The notes beneath the pieces were generated by a model that worked only from the letters and a program-made list of their open reading frames with translations, searched no databases and was not told the DNA's origin. From Mycobacterium sp. Aquia_213 (GTDB taxonomy: Bacteria > Actinomycetota > Actinomycetes > Mycobacteriales > Mycobacteriaceae): a DNA stretch of 64,000 bases. The position numbers were made by a program, and so were the translations under genes. Positions 44,940 through 54,150 of the stretch are shown here, one piece after another. The stretch spans positions 1,984,001 through 2,048,000 of the forward strand of contig NZ_CP113116.1 of NCBI RefSeq assembly GCF_026625985.1. Direction: 5' to 3'. Numbering within the stretch: the stretch's first letter is position 1; the number at the start of each line of letters is the position of its first letter.

Positions 44940-46889
44940 TCAGTCGGCGTCGGGCAGGTTCTCCGGGTGCAGCATCTCGGCGTAGCGCAGCGGCTCCGGG
45001 ATACCGAAGCCCTCGACCAGTGTCTCGGCATGCGGGCGAAGGGCCCGGCACCGATCGTTGATCCCGCGGGTGACCGCCTTGGCCCGCCCGCTGGACAGGT
45101 AGCCGTGCTCGATGTACCAGGCCTTGTCGTCCTCGATCACCGACAGCGCGTACAGGTCGCAGAGGATCTCCAAAAGCTCACGGGCTTCCGTGTTTTCGCA
45201 GGCGTCGATGCCGGCGACGAATGCTTCCAGCACGATCCGGTCGATGTGTGCGTTCGCGGTGTGCAGCACGTGGTCCTGCACGGCGTTGAATGCGTCGAAC
45301 GCCGACATCTCCTTGGCCTTGCCCTGTAGCCGCCGGGCGACCGACGACAGCAGATACTCCTCGCGGGCTTCGAACATGTTGACCTGCGTGCCCCGGTTGA
45401 ACAGGCTGCCCTCTTCTTCGCTGTCCTGGCGGGCGTCGACGATCCTTTGCATAATCGCCTCGGCCGCAGTGCGTTTCAGCACCCGCTCGCCGACGGTGTT
45501 GGCCGCAAACCGCACCCATTCGACCGGGCTCATGCTCTTGATGTCGTCGGCGTAGGCGGTCAGCAGCTCCTTGGCCACCAACTGGGTCAGCACGTGGTTG
45601 TCGCCCTCGAACGTGGTGAACACGTCGGTGTCGGCGCGCAGTGCGATCAAGCGGTTTTCGGCCATGTAGCCCGCGCCGCCGCACGCTTCCCGGGCCTCCT
45701 GAATGGCGCGGCTGGCATGCCAGGTGTTGGCCGCTTTCAGGCCGGCGGCACGCGATTCCAGCTCGCGCTGTTCCTCGGCATCGGGGAAGTCCGACGTCTG
45801 CAGGTCGTGACATTTGGCCACCAGCTCGTTCTGCGCGAACTGCAGCGCATACGACTTGGCGATCAAGGGGAACAGCCGCCGCTGATGCACCAGGTAGTCC
45901 ATGATCAGTACTTCATGTGCGTCGTCGTCGGGTGCGCTGAATTGCCTGCGCTGCAATGCATATCGAGTGGCGATGTCCAACGCGACGCGGGCGGCGGAGC
46001 CCGCGCTGCCGCCCACGGTGATCCGGCCGCGGATCAGCGTGCCGAGCATGGTGAAGAACCGTCGGTTCGGGTTGTCGATCGGCGAGGTGTAGGTGCCGTC
46101 GGCCGCGACGTCGCCGTACTTGTTCAACAGGTTTTCCCGCGGCACCCGGACGTGGTCGAACATGATGCGGCCGTTGTCCACACCGGGCAGACCGCCCTTG
46201 TAGTCGCAGTCCGACGTTGTCACCCCAGGCAGGTCGTTGCCGTCGGCATCGCGGATCGGGACCAAGACACAGTGCACGCCGTGGTTGACCGGCTTGCCGT
46301 CTTCGGTGGTGATCAGTTGCGCGAAAACCGATGCCATGGTTGCGGTTTCGGCAGCGCCCCCGATGTAGTCCTTGCGCGCCGACGGGGTCTCGGAGTGGAT
46401 GACGAACTCTTCAGTCTCGGGGTCGTAAGTCGCGGTGGTCTCCAGCGACTGGACGTCGCTGCCGTGGCCGGTTTCGGTCATCGCGAAACAACCACGCAAC
46501 TCGAGGCTGATGATCTTGGGCACGTAGGTCTCGTGGTGGCGCTCGGTGCCCAGGTTCTCCACGGCGCCGCCGAACAGCCCCCACTGAACTCCGGCCTTCA
46601 CCATCAGCGACAGATCCGACATCGCCAGCATCTCGATCATCGTGACCGCCGCACCGACGTCGCCGGTGCCGCCGTGTTCCTTGCGGAACGAGTCGGCCGC
46701 GGCGCCGAACGCGGCCATGATCCGCATCTGCTCGGCGACCTTGGTGCGCGCGATCACCGTGTTCGGTGTGTAGTGCGGGCGGAACAGGTCCTCGCTCATC
46801 GCGGCCCGCATCCGGTTCTTCACGTCGCGCCAACGCCCGTCCAAGGCGTTGCGTAGCTGTTCGGCAGTGTTCGTCGCGTCTGGGGCCAT
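44940..46889 (-). CDS. Acyl-CoA dehydrogenase/oxidase family protein
   Basis: A 649-residue flavoenzyme of the acyl-CoA oxidase-like class, expected to carry out the first step of fatty-acid beta-oxidation. It is longer than ordinary acyl-CoA dehydrogenases (about 390), with an extra C-terminal domain. Visible motifs are CFAMTETGHGSDVQSLETTA (FAD and substrate binding), the Arg-rich RYALQRRQFSAP, and EACGGAGYMAENRL with TFEGDNHVL near the catalytic site. ATG 46889 is used; the frame stays open far upstream but runs antisense to the next gene. Confidence 0.9.
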   Translation of the reverse strand: MAPDATNTAEQLRNALDGRWRDVKNRMRAAMSEDLFRPHYTPNTVIARTKVAEQMRIMAAFGAAADSFRKEHGGTGDVGAAVTMIEMLAMSDLSLMVKAGVQWGLFGGAVENLGTERHHETYVPKIISLELRGCFAMTETGHGSDVQSLETTATYDPETEEFVIHSETPSARKDYIGGAAETATMASVFAQLITTEDGKPVNHGVHCVLVPIRDADGNDLPGVTTSDCDYKGGLPGVDNGRIMFDHVRVPRENLLNKYGDVAADGTYTSPIDNPNRRFFTMLGTLIRGRITVGGSAGSAARVALDIATRYALQRRQFSAPDDDAHEVLIMDYLVHQRRLFPLIAKSYALQFAQNELVAKCHDLQTSDFPDAEEQRELESRAAGLKAANTWHASRAIQEAREACGGAGYMAENRLIALRADTDVFTTFEGDNHVLTQLVAKELLTAYADDIKSMSPVEWVRFAANTVGERVLKRTAAEAIMQRIVDARQDSEEEGSLFNRGTQVNMFEAREEYLLSSVARRLQGKAKEMSAFDAFNAVQDHVLHTANAHIDRIVLEAFVAGIDACENTEARELLEILCDLYALSVIEDDKAWYIEHGYLSSGRAKAVTRGINDRCRALRPHAETLVEGFGIPEPLRYAEMLHPENLPDAD

Positions 46890-46992
46890 ACCCGACGGTA
46901 ACCTGCCGCTCTTCCCGCGGGAACAACCCGCGGGTGTCGATCCTGTGGCGTGGATCTTCCCGGCACGGCCCACATCACGTTTAGATGGCGTC

Positions 46993-47715
46993 ATGTCCCA
47001 GCCCGACACCCCGTCCCGGAACCCGGCGTACGACGTCGGACACACCCATCCCGATGTCAGCGGAGGCTGGCTTCGTGCGGCCACCTTCGGCGCGATGGAT
47101 GGACTGGTCAGCAACAGCGCCCTGATCGCCGGTGTGGCCGCCGGCGAAAGTGCGCACACCACGTTGGTCAGTGGTATTGCCGGTTTGCTGGCCGGCGCGT
47201 TCTCGATGGCACTCGGCGAGTACTCGTCGGTGACCACGGCCAACGAGCAGATCGACTCCGAGGTGCACATCGAGCACCGCGCCATCCGTAACCGCCCGGA
47301 CGCCGAGCGCGCCGAACTTGTCGACATGCTCGTCGAGATCGGTATGAGCGAGAAAACGGCGCAGATCGCCACCGACGAGATCCATCGTGACGAGAAGCGC
47401 GCCGTCGGCTTCCACCTCGTCCAGGAGATCGGCCTGGACCCGGCGGAGAAGCCCTCGCCGTGGGTGGCCGCACTCGCGTCCTTCTTCATGTTCGCGATCG
47501 GTGCGGTCATTCCCCTGATGCCTTACCTACTCGGATATGGGTCATTGCCAATCGGATTGGCGTGCGGCGCGGTCGGCCTGCTGATCGCAGGGGGCCTGAC
47601 CGCTCGCTATACGCGCAAACCGGTGTGGTGGGCGGCGGGCCGGCAGCTGATGTTCGGCGCCGTCGCCGTCGCCGCCACCTACCTGCTCGGCCTGCTCGTG
47701 GCGGCAGTCATTTGA
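46993..47715 (+). CDS. VIT1/CCC1 family iron or manganese transporter
   Basis: A 240-residue membrane protein of the vacuolar iron transporter family, exporting Fe2+ or Mn2+. Hallmarks are the N-terminal GWLRAATFGAMDGLVSNSALIAGVAAG and GAFSMALGEYSSVTTANEQ. An acidic metal-binding helical insert (about 75-145, rich in Glu/His) is followed by three more hydrophobic segments. It is divergent from the acyl-CoA oxidase-like gene and its stop overlaps the next start (TGATG). Confidence 0.93.
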   Translation: MSQPDTPSRNPAYDVGHTHPDVSGGWLRAATFGAMDGLVSNSALIAGVAAGESAHTTLVSGIAGLLAGAFSMALGEYSSVTTANEQIDSEVHIEHRAIRNRPDAERAELVDMLVEIGMSEKTAQIATDEIHRDEKRAVGFHLVQEIGLDPAEKPSPWVAALASFFMFAIGAVIPLMPYLLGYGSLPIGLACGAVGLLIAGGLTARYTRKPVWWAAGRQLMFGAVAVAATYLLGLLVAAVI

Positions 47716-48836
47716 TGCCGGTCCGGTTGTTGGCGCTATGTGGGTTATGTCTTGCCTGGTTGCTCGCCGGTTGCGATGCGGCGCGCCCTGCGGCTCCGTC
47801 GAACACGCCGCGGCCGGTGCTGGCGTATCTCGGTCAGGCGCAGGTCGCGTTCGGCACCACCTTCGCGGACACGGTGATCGGCGGCTTGTCCGCACTCAGC
47901 TACGACCCGCAGCGCCAGCTCTATTACGTGATCAGCGACGACCGCTCGGAGAGAAACCCTGTCCGGTTCTACACCGTGAAATTATCGTTGTCGGACAAGG
48001 GAATTGACGGGGTCACCTTCAACGACACCCATCCGCTGCTGGACCGGGCGGGGGTGCCGTTTCGGCCGCTGACGCTGAACACCACGCCGCCGGTGGTTCC
48101 TCCCGACCCGGAGGGCATCGCCTTCGACCGGGTCCGGCAACGGTTGTATTGGAGTTCGGAAGGCGAGCGGCTGACCGAGGGCCCGGTGCTGCTGGACCCG
48201 TGGGTCAGGACCGCGGGACTCGACGGCGCCTATCAGGGCCAGTTCACCCTGCCGGCCAATCTGGCCATGTCCGCCCAGAAGACCGGACCGCGGCGCAACC
48301 GGGCGCTGGAGGGGGTGACGTTGACGCCCGACGGCCGATCGGTGTTCGCGTCGATGGAGGATCCGGGTTACAACGACGGGCCCGAGACCGGCGACGGGCA
48401 CCGCGTGCTGACCCGGTTCACCAAATTCGACGTCGCCACCGGAATGCCCACCGCGCAGCACGCCTATCCGATGGAGCCACCCACCCCACCGGCCGACGAG
48501 AACGGTGTCTCGGATCTGGTGGCGCTGACGGATACGACGTTTCTGGTGATCGAGCGGACCGATTCCCTACCGCAGACGATCCGCGTCTACCGCGCCGAGA
48601 TCGCTTCTGCCACAAACGTATTGGACATGCCGTCGATGACGAACGTCCTGCTGACGCCGATGGTCAAATCGTTGGCCGTCGACATGACCACCACACCGGG
48701 CCTGTCGCCGCTGGGCAACGTCGAAGGCATCACACTGGGACCGAAATTGGCCGATGGTCGTCAATCGGTGGTGTTTGTCAGCGACAACGACTTCTCACCC
48801 AGGGGTGTCACTCAGTTCCTGCTGTTCGCGATGTAG
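47715..48836 (+). CDS. Esterase-like (phytase-type) lipoprotein
   Basis: A 373-residue lipoprotein with lipobox LLAGC at about residue 20 and an esterase-like activity of phytase domain (beta-propeller type). Family stretches are GGLSALSYDPQRQLYYVISDDRSE, PDPEGIAFDRVRQRLYWSSEGE, LEGVTLTPDGRSVFASMED and NVEGITLGPKLADGRQSVVFVSDNDF. It is translationally coupled to the VIT gene. Its 3' end overlaps the convergent FHA-ABC gene by 42 bases. Substrate unknown. Confidence 0.87.
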   Translation: MPVRLLALCGLCLAWLLAGCDAARPAAPSNTPRPVLAYLGQAQVAFGTTFADTVIGGLSALSYDPQRQLYYVISDDRSERNPVRFYTVKLSLSDKGIDGVTFNDTHPLLDRAGVPFRPLTLNTTPPVVPPDPEGIAFDRVRQRLYWSSEGERLTEGPVLLDPWVRTAGLDGAYQGQFTLPANLAMSAQKTGPRRNRALEGVTLTPDGRSVFASMEDPGYNDGPETGDGHRVLTRFTKFDVATGMPTAQHAYPMEPPTPPADENGVSDLVALTDTTFLVIERTDSLPQTIRVYRAEIASATNVLDMPSMTNVLLTPMVKSLAVDMTTTPGLSPLGNVEGITLGPKLADGRQSVVFVSDNDFSPRGVTQFLLFAM

Positions 48837-51449
48837 CTGCCGCGGGCGGATTTCGCGTGCCGGTGGCCGCAGCCGGTACCGGGCGAACCCGGCCCACACC
48901 GCGCCGAAGCTGGCGAGCATGAGGACGTCGAATATCCACCAACCCGCATAGTGCGTCCACATCAAGATGTCGGCGGCCTGCGTGTCGACCCGATGTAGGT
49001 CGACGGTCGAGGCGGATGCCGCGAAGCCCCACTGGGCCGGGACGAACCACGAGATCTGGTCGTAGCCCCAGGTGCCCACCAGTGTGATCAGGCCTCCGGC
49101 AAACAGCGCCGAAGCCAGGATCACCGGCACGACCAGGGGCAGAACTTCGCGCAGGGACTTGCCCAGCGTCGACAGCGCCAGGCCCACGATCGCCGAAACG
49201 ATGGCCGTCAGCGCCACGCTGACATACAGCTCGACGGTGGCATTCTGCAGCAAGACGGCGCCGCGCACCGGCCGGCCTTTCTCGGCGATGACGATGGCGA
49301 ACAGGATGGCCGCCAGGGAGGCCGCGGCCACGCTGGAAAAGACGATCTTGGCCGCCAGATAAGCGGTCGTTGAAAGCCCGACGGCTTGCTCGCGCCGGAA
49401 GACGCGCCGCTCGCCAACCAGTTCGCGAATGGTCAGCGCGGTGCCCAGGAGTACGGCCGCGATGTTGAGTGCGGCCAGGATCTCGACGGCTTCATGCAGG
49501 TTGCGGCTCGTTGCGCCGGGGCGGCCCAGGCCGGAGTCACCGGGAATCAGCAGGGTCAACGCTGCCAGCGCGAACGGCAGCGCCACCAAGAACAAGGTGA
49601 AGAGGGGGTCGGCGACCAGCAGCCGCGCCTGCCGACGCGCCACCAACCAGGCTTGCCGGGTCAGCGTGGGCGATCGCAGCGGCGGCCAGGGTGCCGCGAC
49701 CTCGGGTGGTTCCGTCGGACCGTGTGCCTGTTGCCGTGCGGAATAGGCGCGGTGGGCACCGTCGGGATCGGAACCTATCTTTGCGAGGACGTCGGACCAG
49801 TCGGCGCTACCCATTGCGGACTCGATCTGCGCGGGTGGTCCGGCGAAGGCCGTCGTTCCCGCGGCCGTCAGCAGCAGAACCTGGTCGCAGGTAGTGAGGT
49901 GGCTCAACGATGTGGTTGCCACCACGACGACGCAGCCGAGGTCGGCCTGACGTCTCAGCACCGCCATCACGTGATCTTCTTGCGCCGGATCCAGCCCGAC
50001 GCTCGGTTCGTTGACCACCAGCAGGCTCGGCCGGGTGATCAGTTCGACCGCCACCGACGCGCAGCGGCGCAGCTCGGGCGAGAGCTTGCCGATCCGGGTG
50101 GTGCGGTGTGGCGTCAGCTCGAGCTCTTCGAGCACCTGGTCGACCACCCGGTCGCGATGCTCACGCGGGGTGTCGGGCGGCAGCCGCAGCTCGGCGGCGT
50201 AGCGCAGCACCCGTTCGACGGTCAGCCGCCGGTGAATTCGTTCGTCGCGCCCGACGATCCCGATGCGGGTGCGCATGGCCTCGGGTTCGGCGTACACGTC
50301 GTGGCTGTCGACGGTGATTTGTCCGGTGCTGGGTGCCCGGGTGCCGGCGAGCATCCCCAGCAGCGCCGAATTGCGGGCGGTCGACGGCCCGACGACCGCG
50401 GTCAGCGTGCCCGGACGCGCCGCAAACGACACGTCCGTGAGCAGGTCGTGCCCGTCGGCGCTCAGGCCCAGCCGATAGGCGTTGACGCCGACCGTGCGGG
50501 CGGCGGCGTCGAGTGGCAACCGATAAGTCGTGCTCGGATCTTCGGTGGGGACGGGCCCGGTGGCGGGGCGGCTGGCCCGCAGCTTTCGTGTCGCGTCGCT
50601 CATCCGCTCGATCAGGCCGCGGCCTTTGGGCTGTTCCTCCGGCGCGATGGGTTGCTCTACCGGCGGCGGCGGTAGAGCGGGCGGAGGTGCTGGCGGCGGT
50701 GGGTGTGACGGCGGCGGCGGGGGTGGCTGCGGCGCTGGCCGTGCGGGTGGTGCTGGGAGCGGAGCCACCGGGGGCGGTGGCGCGACCGGGGGTGGTGGCG
50801 GCCCGACCGGTCCAGCCGGCGGTGGCGGCGGTGGGATGGGGCGCTCGACCGTCGGCTGTCGCGATGGCGTGATCCGCATTCGCTGCGTTTCCCGCTGGGT
50901 CGGGATCTGCGGCGGGGGTCCGGGCGGTGGGCCGGGCGGTGGCCCCAGTGGGCCCGGTGGACCGGGCGGCGGCGGGGTCGGTGGGGGTGGCATCGGCGAC
51001 CGCGGCATGGGAGGCGGCGGCGGGGTCGGCGGTGGCTGCATAGGCGGCGGATATGGCGCGCGTTGCGGCGGCCCCAGCGGGCCCGGCGGGCCGGGCGGCG
51101 GCCCCGGTGGGGCGGCCGGCGAGCCAAGCCGGAAAACCAGTCGTGGCCCGTGCTGGGGATCCCCGAGCGCGATCGCCTGGCCGTCGCGGATATCGACGGC
51201 CGGAACCCGAGCCCCGTCGACGAAGATGCCGCCGCGACTCCTATCGATGGCAACCCAGCGCGTTCCGGCAAACCGGAGGAGCACATCGGGCTGCGGAATC
51301 GGCGGCGGTGGGGCGGCGAAGCCGAGGCGGTCCAGCGGGACGTCGCACCGGTCGCCGTACGCCACGACCACGTCGCGGCCCGGGGCAAACACATACCTCA
51401 TCGAACCGACGAAGACGGTGAGCGGTGAGGCTGGGAATGCGGAAGCCAC
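48795..51449 (-). CDS. FHA-ABC membrane protein with degenerate ATPase (Rv1747-like)
   Basis: An 884-residue protein related to Rv1747. An N-terminal FHA-like domain (about 10-110, RGGIFVDGARV) is followed by a Pro-rich linker (111-276), an ABC ATPase domain (about 325-530) and a C-terminal ABC-2 membrane domain with six helices (about 610-865). The ATPase is unusual: Walker A reads GPSTARNS (354-361) with no Lys, the signature reads LSPEL, and Walker B is LLVVNEP with Asn for Asp. A second FHA domain, present in Rv1747, was not found. It probably does not hydrolyse ATP normally and may act as a phospho-threonine reader or regulatory partner. Confidence 0.85.
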   Translation of the reverse strand: MASAFPASPLTVFVGSMRYVFAPGRDVVVAYGDRCDVPLDRLGFAAPPPPIPQPDVLLRFAGTRWVAIDRSRGGIFVDGARVPAVDIRDGQAIALGDPQHGPRLVFRLGSPAAPPGPPPGPPGPLGPPQRAPYPPPMQPPPTPPPPPMPRSPMPPPPTPPPPGPPGPLGPPPGPPPGPPPQIPTQRETQRMRITPSRQPTVERPIPPPPPPAGPVGPPPPPVAPPPPVAPLPAPPARPAPQPPPPPPSHPPPPAPPPALPPPPVEQPIAPEEQPKGRGLIERMSDATRKLRASRPATGPVPTEDPSTTYRLPLDAAARTVGVNAYRLGLSADGHDLLTDVSFAARPGTLTAVVGPSTARNSALLGMLAGTRAPSTGQITVDSHDVYAEPEAMRTRIGIVGRDERIHRRLTVERVLRYAAELRLPPDTPREHRDRVVDQVLEELELTPHRTTRIGKLSPELRRCASVAVELITRPSLLVVNEPSVGLDPAQEDHVMAVLRRQADLGCVVVVATTSLSHLTTCDQVLLLTAAGTTAFAGPPAQIESAMGSADWSDVLAKIGSDPDGAHRAYSARQQAHGPTEPPEVAAPWPPLRSPTLTRQAWLVARRQARLLVADPLFTLFLVALPFALAALTLLIPGDSGLGRPGATSRNLHEAVEILAALNIAAVLLGTALTIRELVGERRVFRREQAVGLSTTAYLAAKIVFSSVAAASLAAILFAIVIAEKGRPVRGAVLLQNATVELYVSVALTAIVSAIVGLALSTLGKSLREVLPLVVPVILASALFAGGLITLVGTWGYDQISWFVPAQWGFAASASTVDLHRVDTQAADILMWTHYAGWWIFDVLMLASFGAVWAGFARYRLRPPAREIRPRQLHREQQELSDTPG

Positions 51450-51502
51450 CGACTAAGTGTCTACCCGCCGGCGGTCATCGACCGACAAGGGGTGCGGGCC
51501 GG

Positions 51503-51979
51503 TCACAGCGTGTTGCGGCGTGGTGTCGCCGCGGCATTGTCGAGCAGGCGGCGCAACACCTGGACCGCCTCCGCCAGGACCTGGCGGTCGGCCGGCTCGA
51601 GCATCGCCAGTTGCGGTTCGATCGCGGCGGCGCGGTCGGCGCGGACGGCGTTCAGGGTGCGTCGGCCTTCGGCCGTGATGCGGATCCGGACCGCACGGGC
51701 ATCGCCGGGGTCGACGGTTCGGCTAACCAGGCCCGCGTCCTCGAGTCGACGCACCTGGGTGGTCATCGTGGGTTGAGAGCAGTGATCGACGGCGGCAAGG
51801 TCGCCGATGCGCGCTTCTCCGTGGACTTCGACAGTCGCGAGCAGTCTGGCCTGTGCCGCTGGCAGCGGCATCTGGATGCGTTGAGTAGCCAGTCGGTTCA
51901 GCCGCGCGACCACAGCGAGCAGGTCCGCGCCCAGCCCCTGCTGAAGCGCGATGTTTGCGGTGTCGACGACGTTGTCCAT
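51503..51979 (-). CDS. MarR-family transcriptional regulator
   Basis: A 158-residue winged-helix repressor (Rv2327-like). The recognition helix region is IGDLAAVDHCSQPTMTTQVRRLEDAGLVSRTVDPGDARAVRIRITAEG; dimerisation helices lie at both ends. A palindrome 13 bases upstream of its start suggests autoregulation. It is divergent from the ECF transporter genes, which it may also control. Confidence 0.93.
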   Translation of the reverse strand: MDNVVDTANIALQQGLGADLLAVVARLNRLATQRIQMPLPAAQARLLATVEVHGEARIGDLAAVDHCSQPTMTTQVRRLEDAGLVSRTVDPGDARAVRIRITAEGRRTLNAVRADRAAAIEPQLAMLEPADRQVLAEAVQVLRRLLDNAAATPRRNTL

Positions 51980-51991
51980 GTATCCATGCTT

Positions 51992-52008
51992 GCATAGCTT
52001 TGCTATGC
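51992..52008. promoter_or_regulatory. Candidate MarR operator
   Basis: A perfect palindrome GCATAGC-TTT-GCTATGC in the gap between the MarR gene and the ECF operon, AT-rich against the GC-rich background, with the size typical of MarR sites. Confidence 0.7.
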
Positions 52009-52107
52009 GAGACCAACCGCTGCCACCTTCAGGCCGAAGGCCGGCCCGCCCAGCAACGAACCCTTAACTGGCGGCACCCGGGGATTGGGCCTGGCACAAT
52101 CAAGAAA

Positions 52108-54150
52108 GTGACCGCGCGCCCGCTCCGGCACAGCACGAGTGGACCTCTGCAGCCGAACGAATTAGCTCAGGCCGCGGTGATGGGGGCGCTCTGTGCAGTG
52201 ACCGCAATCATCGCCGCGGTCATTCCGTTCGCTCAGGGCTTAGGAGTGCTCGGCACGGTACCGATGGGGCTGCTCGCCTACCGCTTCCGTCCTCGGGTGC
52301 TGATCGCGGCGGCCGTCGCCGCGACGGTGATCGCCTTTTTGATCTCCGGGCTGGGCAGTTCCGCGATGGTCGTCGACGCTGCCTGGGTCGGCGGGATATG
52401 CGGAATTGTCAAACGCAAGGGCCGCGGCGTGCCCACGGTGATTGCCGCGTCCCTCGTCGCCGGATTCATCTGGGGCGCCGCCTGGGTTGCAGTGTTTGCG
52501 GTGCTGACTCGGTTGCGGCAGTTGATCTTTGGGGTACTGACCGCGAACGTCAACGGCGTCGCCGCATTCCTGCGCTGGGTACATCTCCCGCAGGTCGGCG
52601 AAACCATGCAGCGTTACCTCGCCGAGGGGCTGCAGTACTGGCCGTGGCTGGTATTGCCCTATTTGGTTTTCGTGGTCGTGCTTGTCACGCTGATCGGCTG
52701 GTCGGCGCTGTCGCGTCTGTTAGAGCGGATGGGCGACATCCCCGATGTGCACAAATTGGATCCACCCGACATCGACGTGCCTCAGGACGCCGGGATTGGT
52801 CCGGTGCCGGTGCGCCTGGACCAGGTGCGGTTCCGTTATCCCAACGCCGGTAAAGACGCACTGCGCGAGGTCAGCTTGGAAATTCGGGGCGGGGAGCACG
52901 TCGCGGTCACGGGTGCCAACGGCTCCGGCAAGACGACGCTGATGCTGATCCTGGCCGGCCGACGGCCGACATCGGGAACCGTGCACCGCCCCGGCGCAGT
53001 GGGTTTGGGCGAGCTGGGTGGCACCGCGCTTGTCCTGCAACACCCGAAGAGCCAAGTGCTGGGCACCAGGGTCGCCGACGATGTGGTGTGGGGCTTACCC
53101 CCGGAGGCCCAGGTCGATGTGAGCCGATTGCTGCGTGAGGTCGGCCTTGAGGACCTTGCCGAAAGCGACACCTCAAGTTTGTCCGGCGGCCAACTCCAGC
53201 GCCTAGCGCTCGCCGCGGCACTCGCCCGAGAACCCGCACTGCTTATCGCCGACGAGGTCACCTCCATGATCGATCAGCAGGGCCGCGACGCATTGCTGAG
53301 CGTGATGTCGGGCCTCACTAAACGGCACCGGACCGCGCTGGTGCACATCACCCACTTCGACAACGAGGCCGCGTCCGCGGACCGCGCGATCAATCTCAGC
53401 GAATCGTCGGATAACACCGGCGCGCTTGGGATCCCGGACGCGACGGTGCCGAGCCCCGCGGCGCAGCGACACCACGACGCGGGAGTGATAGAGCTCATCG
53501 GCGTCGGCCACGAATATGCCAGTGGCACACCATGGGCCAAGACCGCGCTGCGCGACATCAACTTTGTCGCAGAGCAGGGTGACGGTGTCTTGATCCACGG
53601 CGACAATGGCTCGGGCAAGTCCACGCTGGGGTGGATCATGGCCGGGTTGACCGTCCCTACCACCGGCTCCTGCCTGATCGACGGCGAGCCCACCCATCAG
53701 CATGTCGGCGTGGTGGCGTTGGCATTCCAAGCGGCCCGGTTGCAATTGATGCGCAGCCACGTCAACCTGGAAGTGGCTTCGGCAGCGGGCTTTTCGCATC
53801 ACGACGAAGACCGTGTGGCCGCGGCCTTGGGCTTGGTTGGGCTGCAGCCCGCGTTGGCTGCACGGCGCATCGACCAGCTCAGCGGTGGCCAGATGCGCCG
53901 TGTGGTGCTGGCCGGAATGTTGGCGCGTTCGCCGCGAGCGCTGATTCTCGACGAGCCGCTGGCGGGATTGGACATCGCCAGCCAACGCGGCTTGCTGACG
54001 CTACTGGAGCGCTTGCGCCGTGAGCAGGGTCTGACGTTGGTGGTTATTTCGCACGACAGCATGGGCATGGAAGGGATCTGCCCGCGCACCTTGCATTTGC
54101 GCAACGGTGTCCTGGAAACGGTGCCGACCACGACAGGGGGTGTGGCGTGA
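52108..54150 (+). CDS. ECF transporter: membrane domain fused to two ATPases (Rv2326c-like)
   Basis: A 680-residue energy-coupling factor component. The N-terminal part (about 1-215) has several membrane helices like an S component. Two ABC ATPase domains follow: the first (about 230-440) with GANGSGKTT, LSGGQLQR and LLIADE, the second (about 465-670) with GDNGSGKST, LSGGQMRR and LILDEP. Both are intact. The next gene supplies EcfT. GTG 52108 follows CAAGAAAG; the frame upstream is not conserved. The transported vitamin or metal is unknown. Confidence 0.92.
   Translation: MTARPLRHSTSGPLQPNELAQAAVMGALCAVTAIIAAVIPFAQGLGVLGTVPMGLLAYRFRPRVLIAAAVAATVIAFLISGLGSSAMVVDAAWVGGICGIVKRKGRGVPTVIAASLVAGFIWGAAWVAVFAVLTRLRQLIFGVLTANVNGVAAFLRWVHLPQVGETMQRYLAEGLQYWPWLVLPYLVFVVVLVTLIGWSALSRLLERMGDIPDVHKLDPPDIDVPQDAGIGPVPVRLDQVRFRYPNAGKDALREVSLEIRGGEHVAVTGANGSGKTTLMLILAGRRPTSGTVHRPGAVGLGELGGTALVLQHPKSQVLGTRVADDVVWGLPPEAQVDVSRLLREVGLEDLAESDTSSLSGGQLQRLALAAALAREPALLIADEVTSMIDQQGRDALLSVMSGLTKRHRTALVHITHFDNEAASADRAINLSESSDNTGALGIPDATVPSPAAQRHHDAGVIELIGVGHEYASGTPWAKTALRDINFVAEQGDGVLIHGDNGSGKSTLGWIMAGLTVPTTGSCLIDGEPTHQHVGVVALAFQAARLQLMRSHVNLEVASAAGFSHHDEDRVAAALGLVGLQPALAARRIDQLSGGQMRRVVLAGMLARSPRALILDEPLAGLDIASQRGLLTLLERLRREQGLTLVVISHDSMGMEGICPRTLHLRNGVLETVPTTTGGVA

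Noticed and set aside
46890..47510. N-terminal extension of the acyl-CoA oxidase-like gene
   Set aside because: The frame is open but lies antisense to the VIT transporter and has no family similarity; the ATG at 46889 suits the family.
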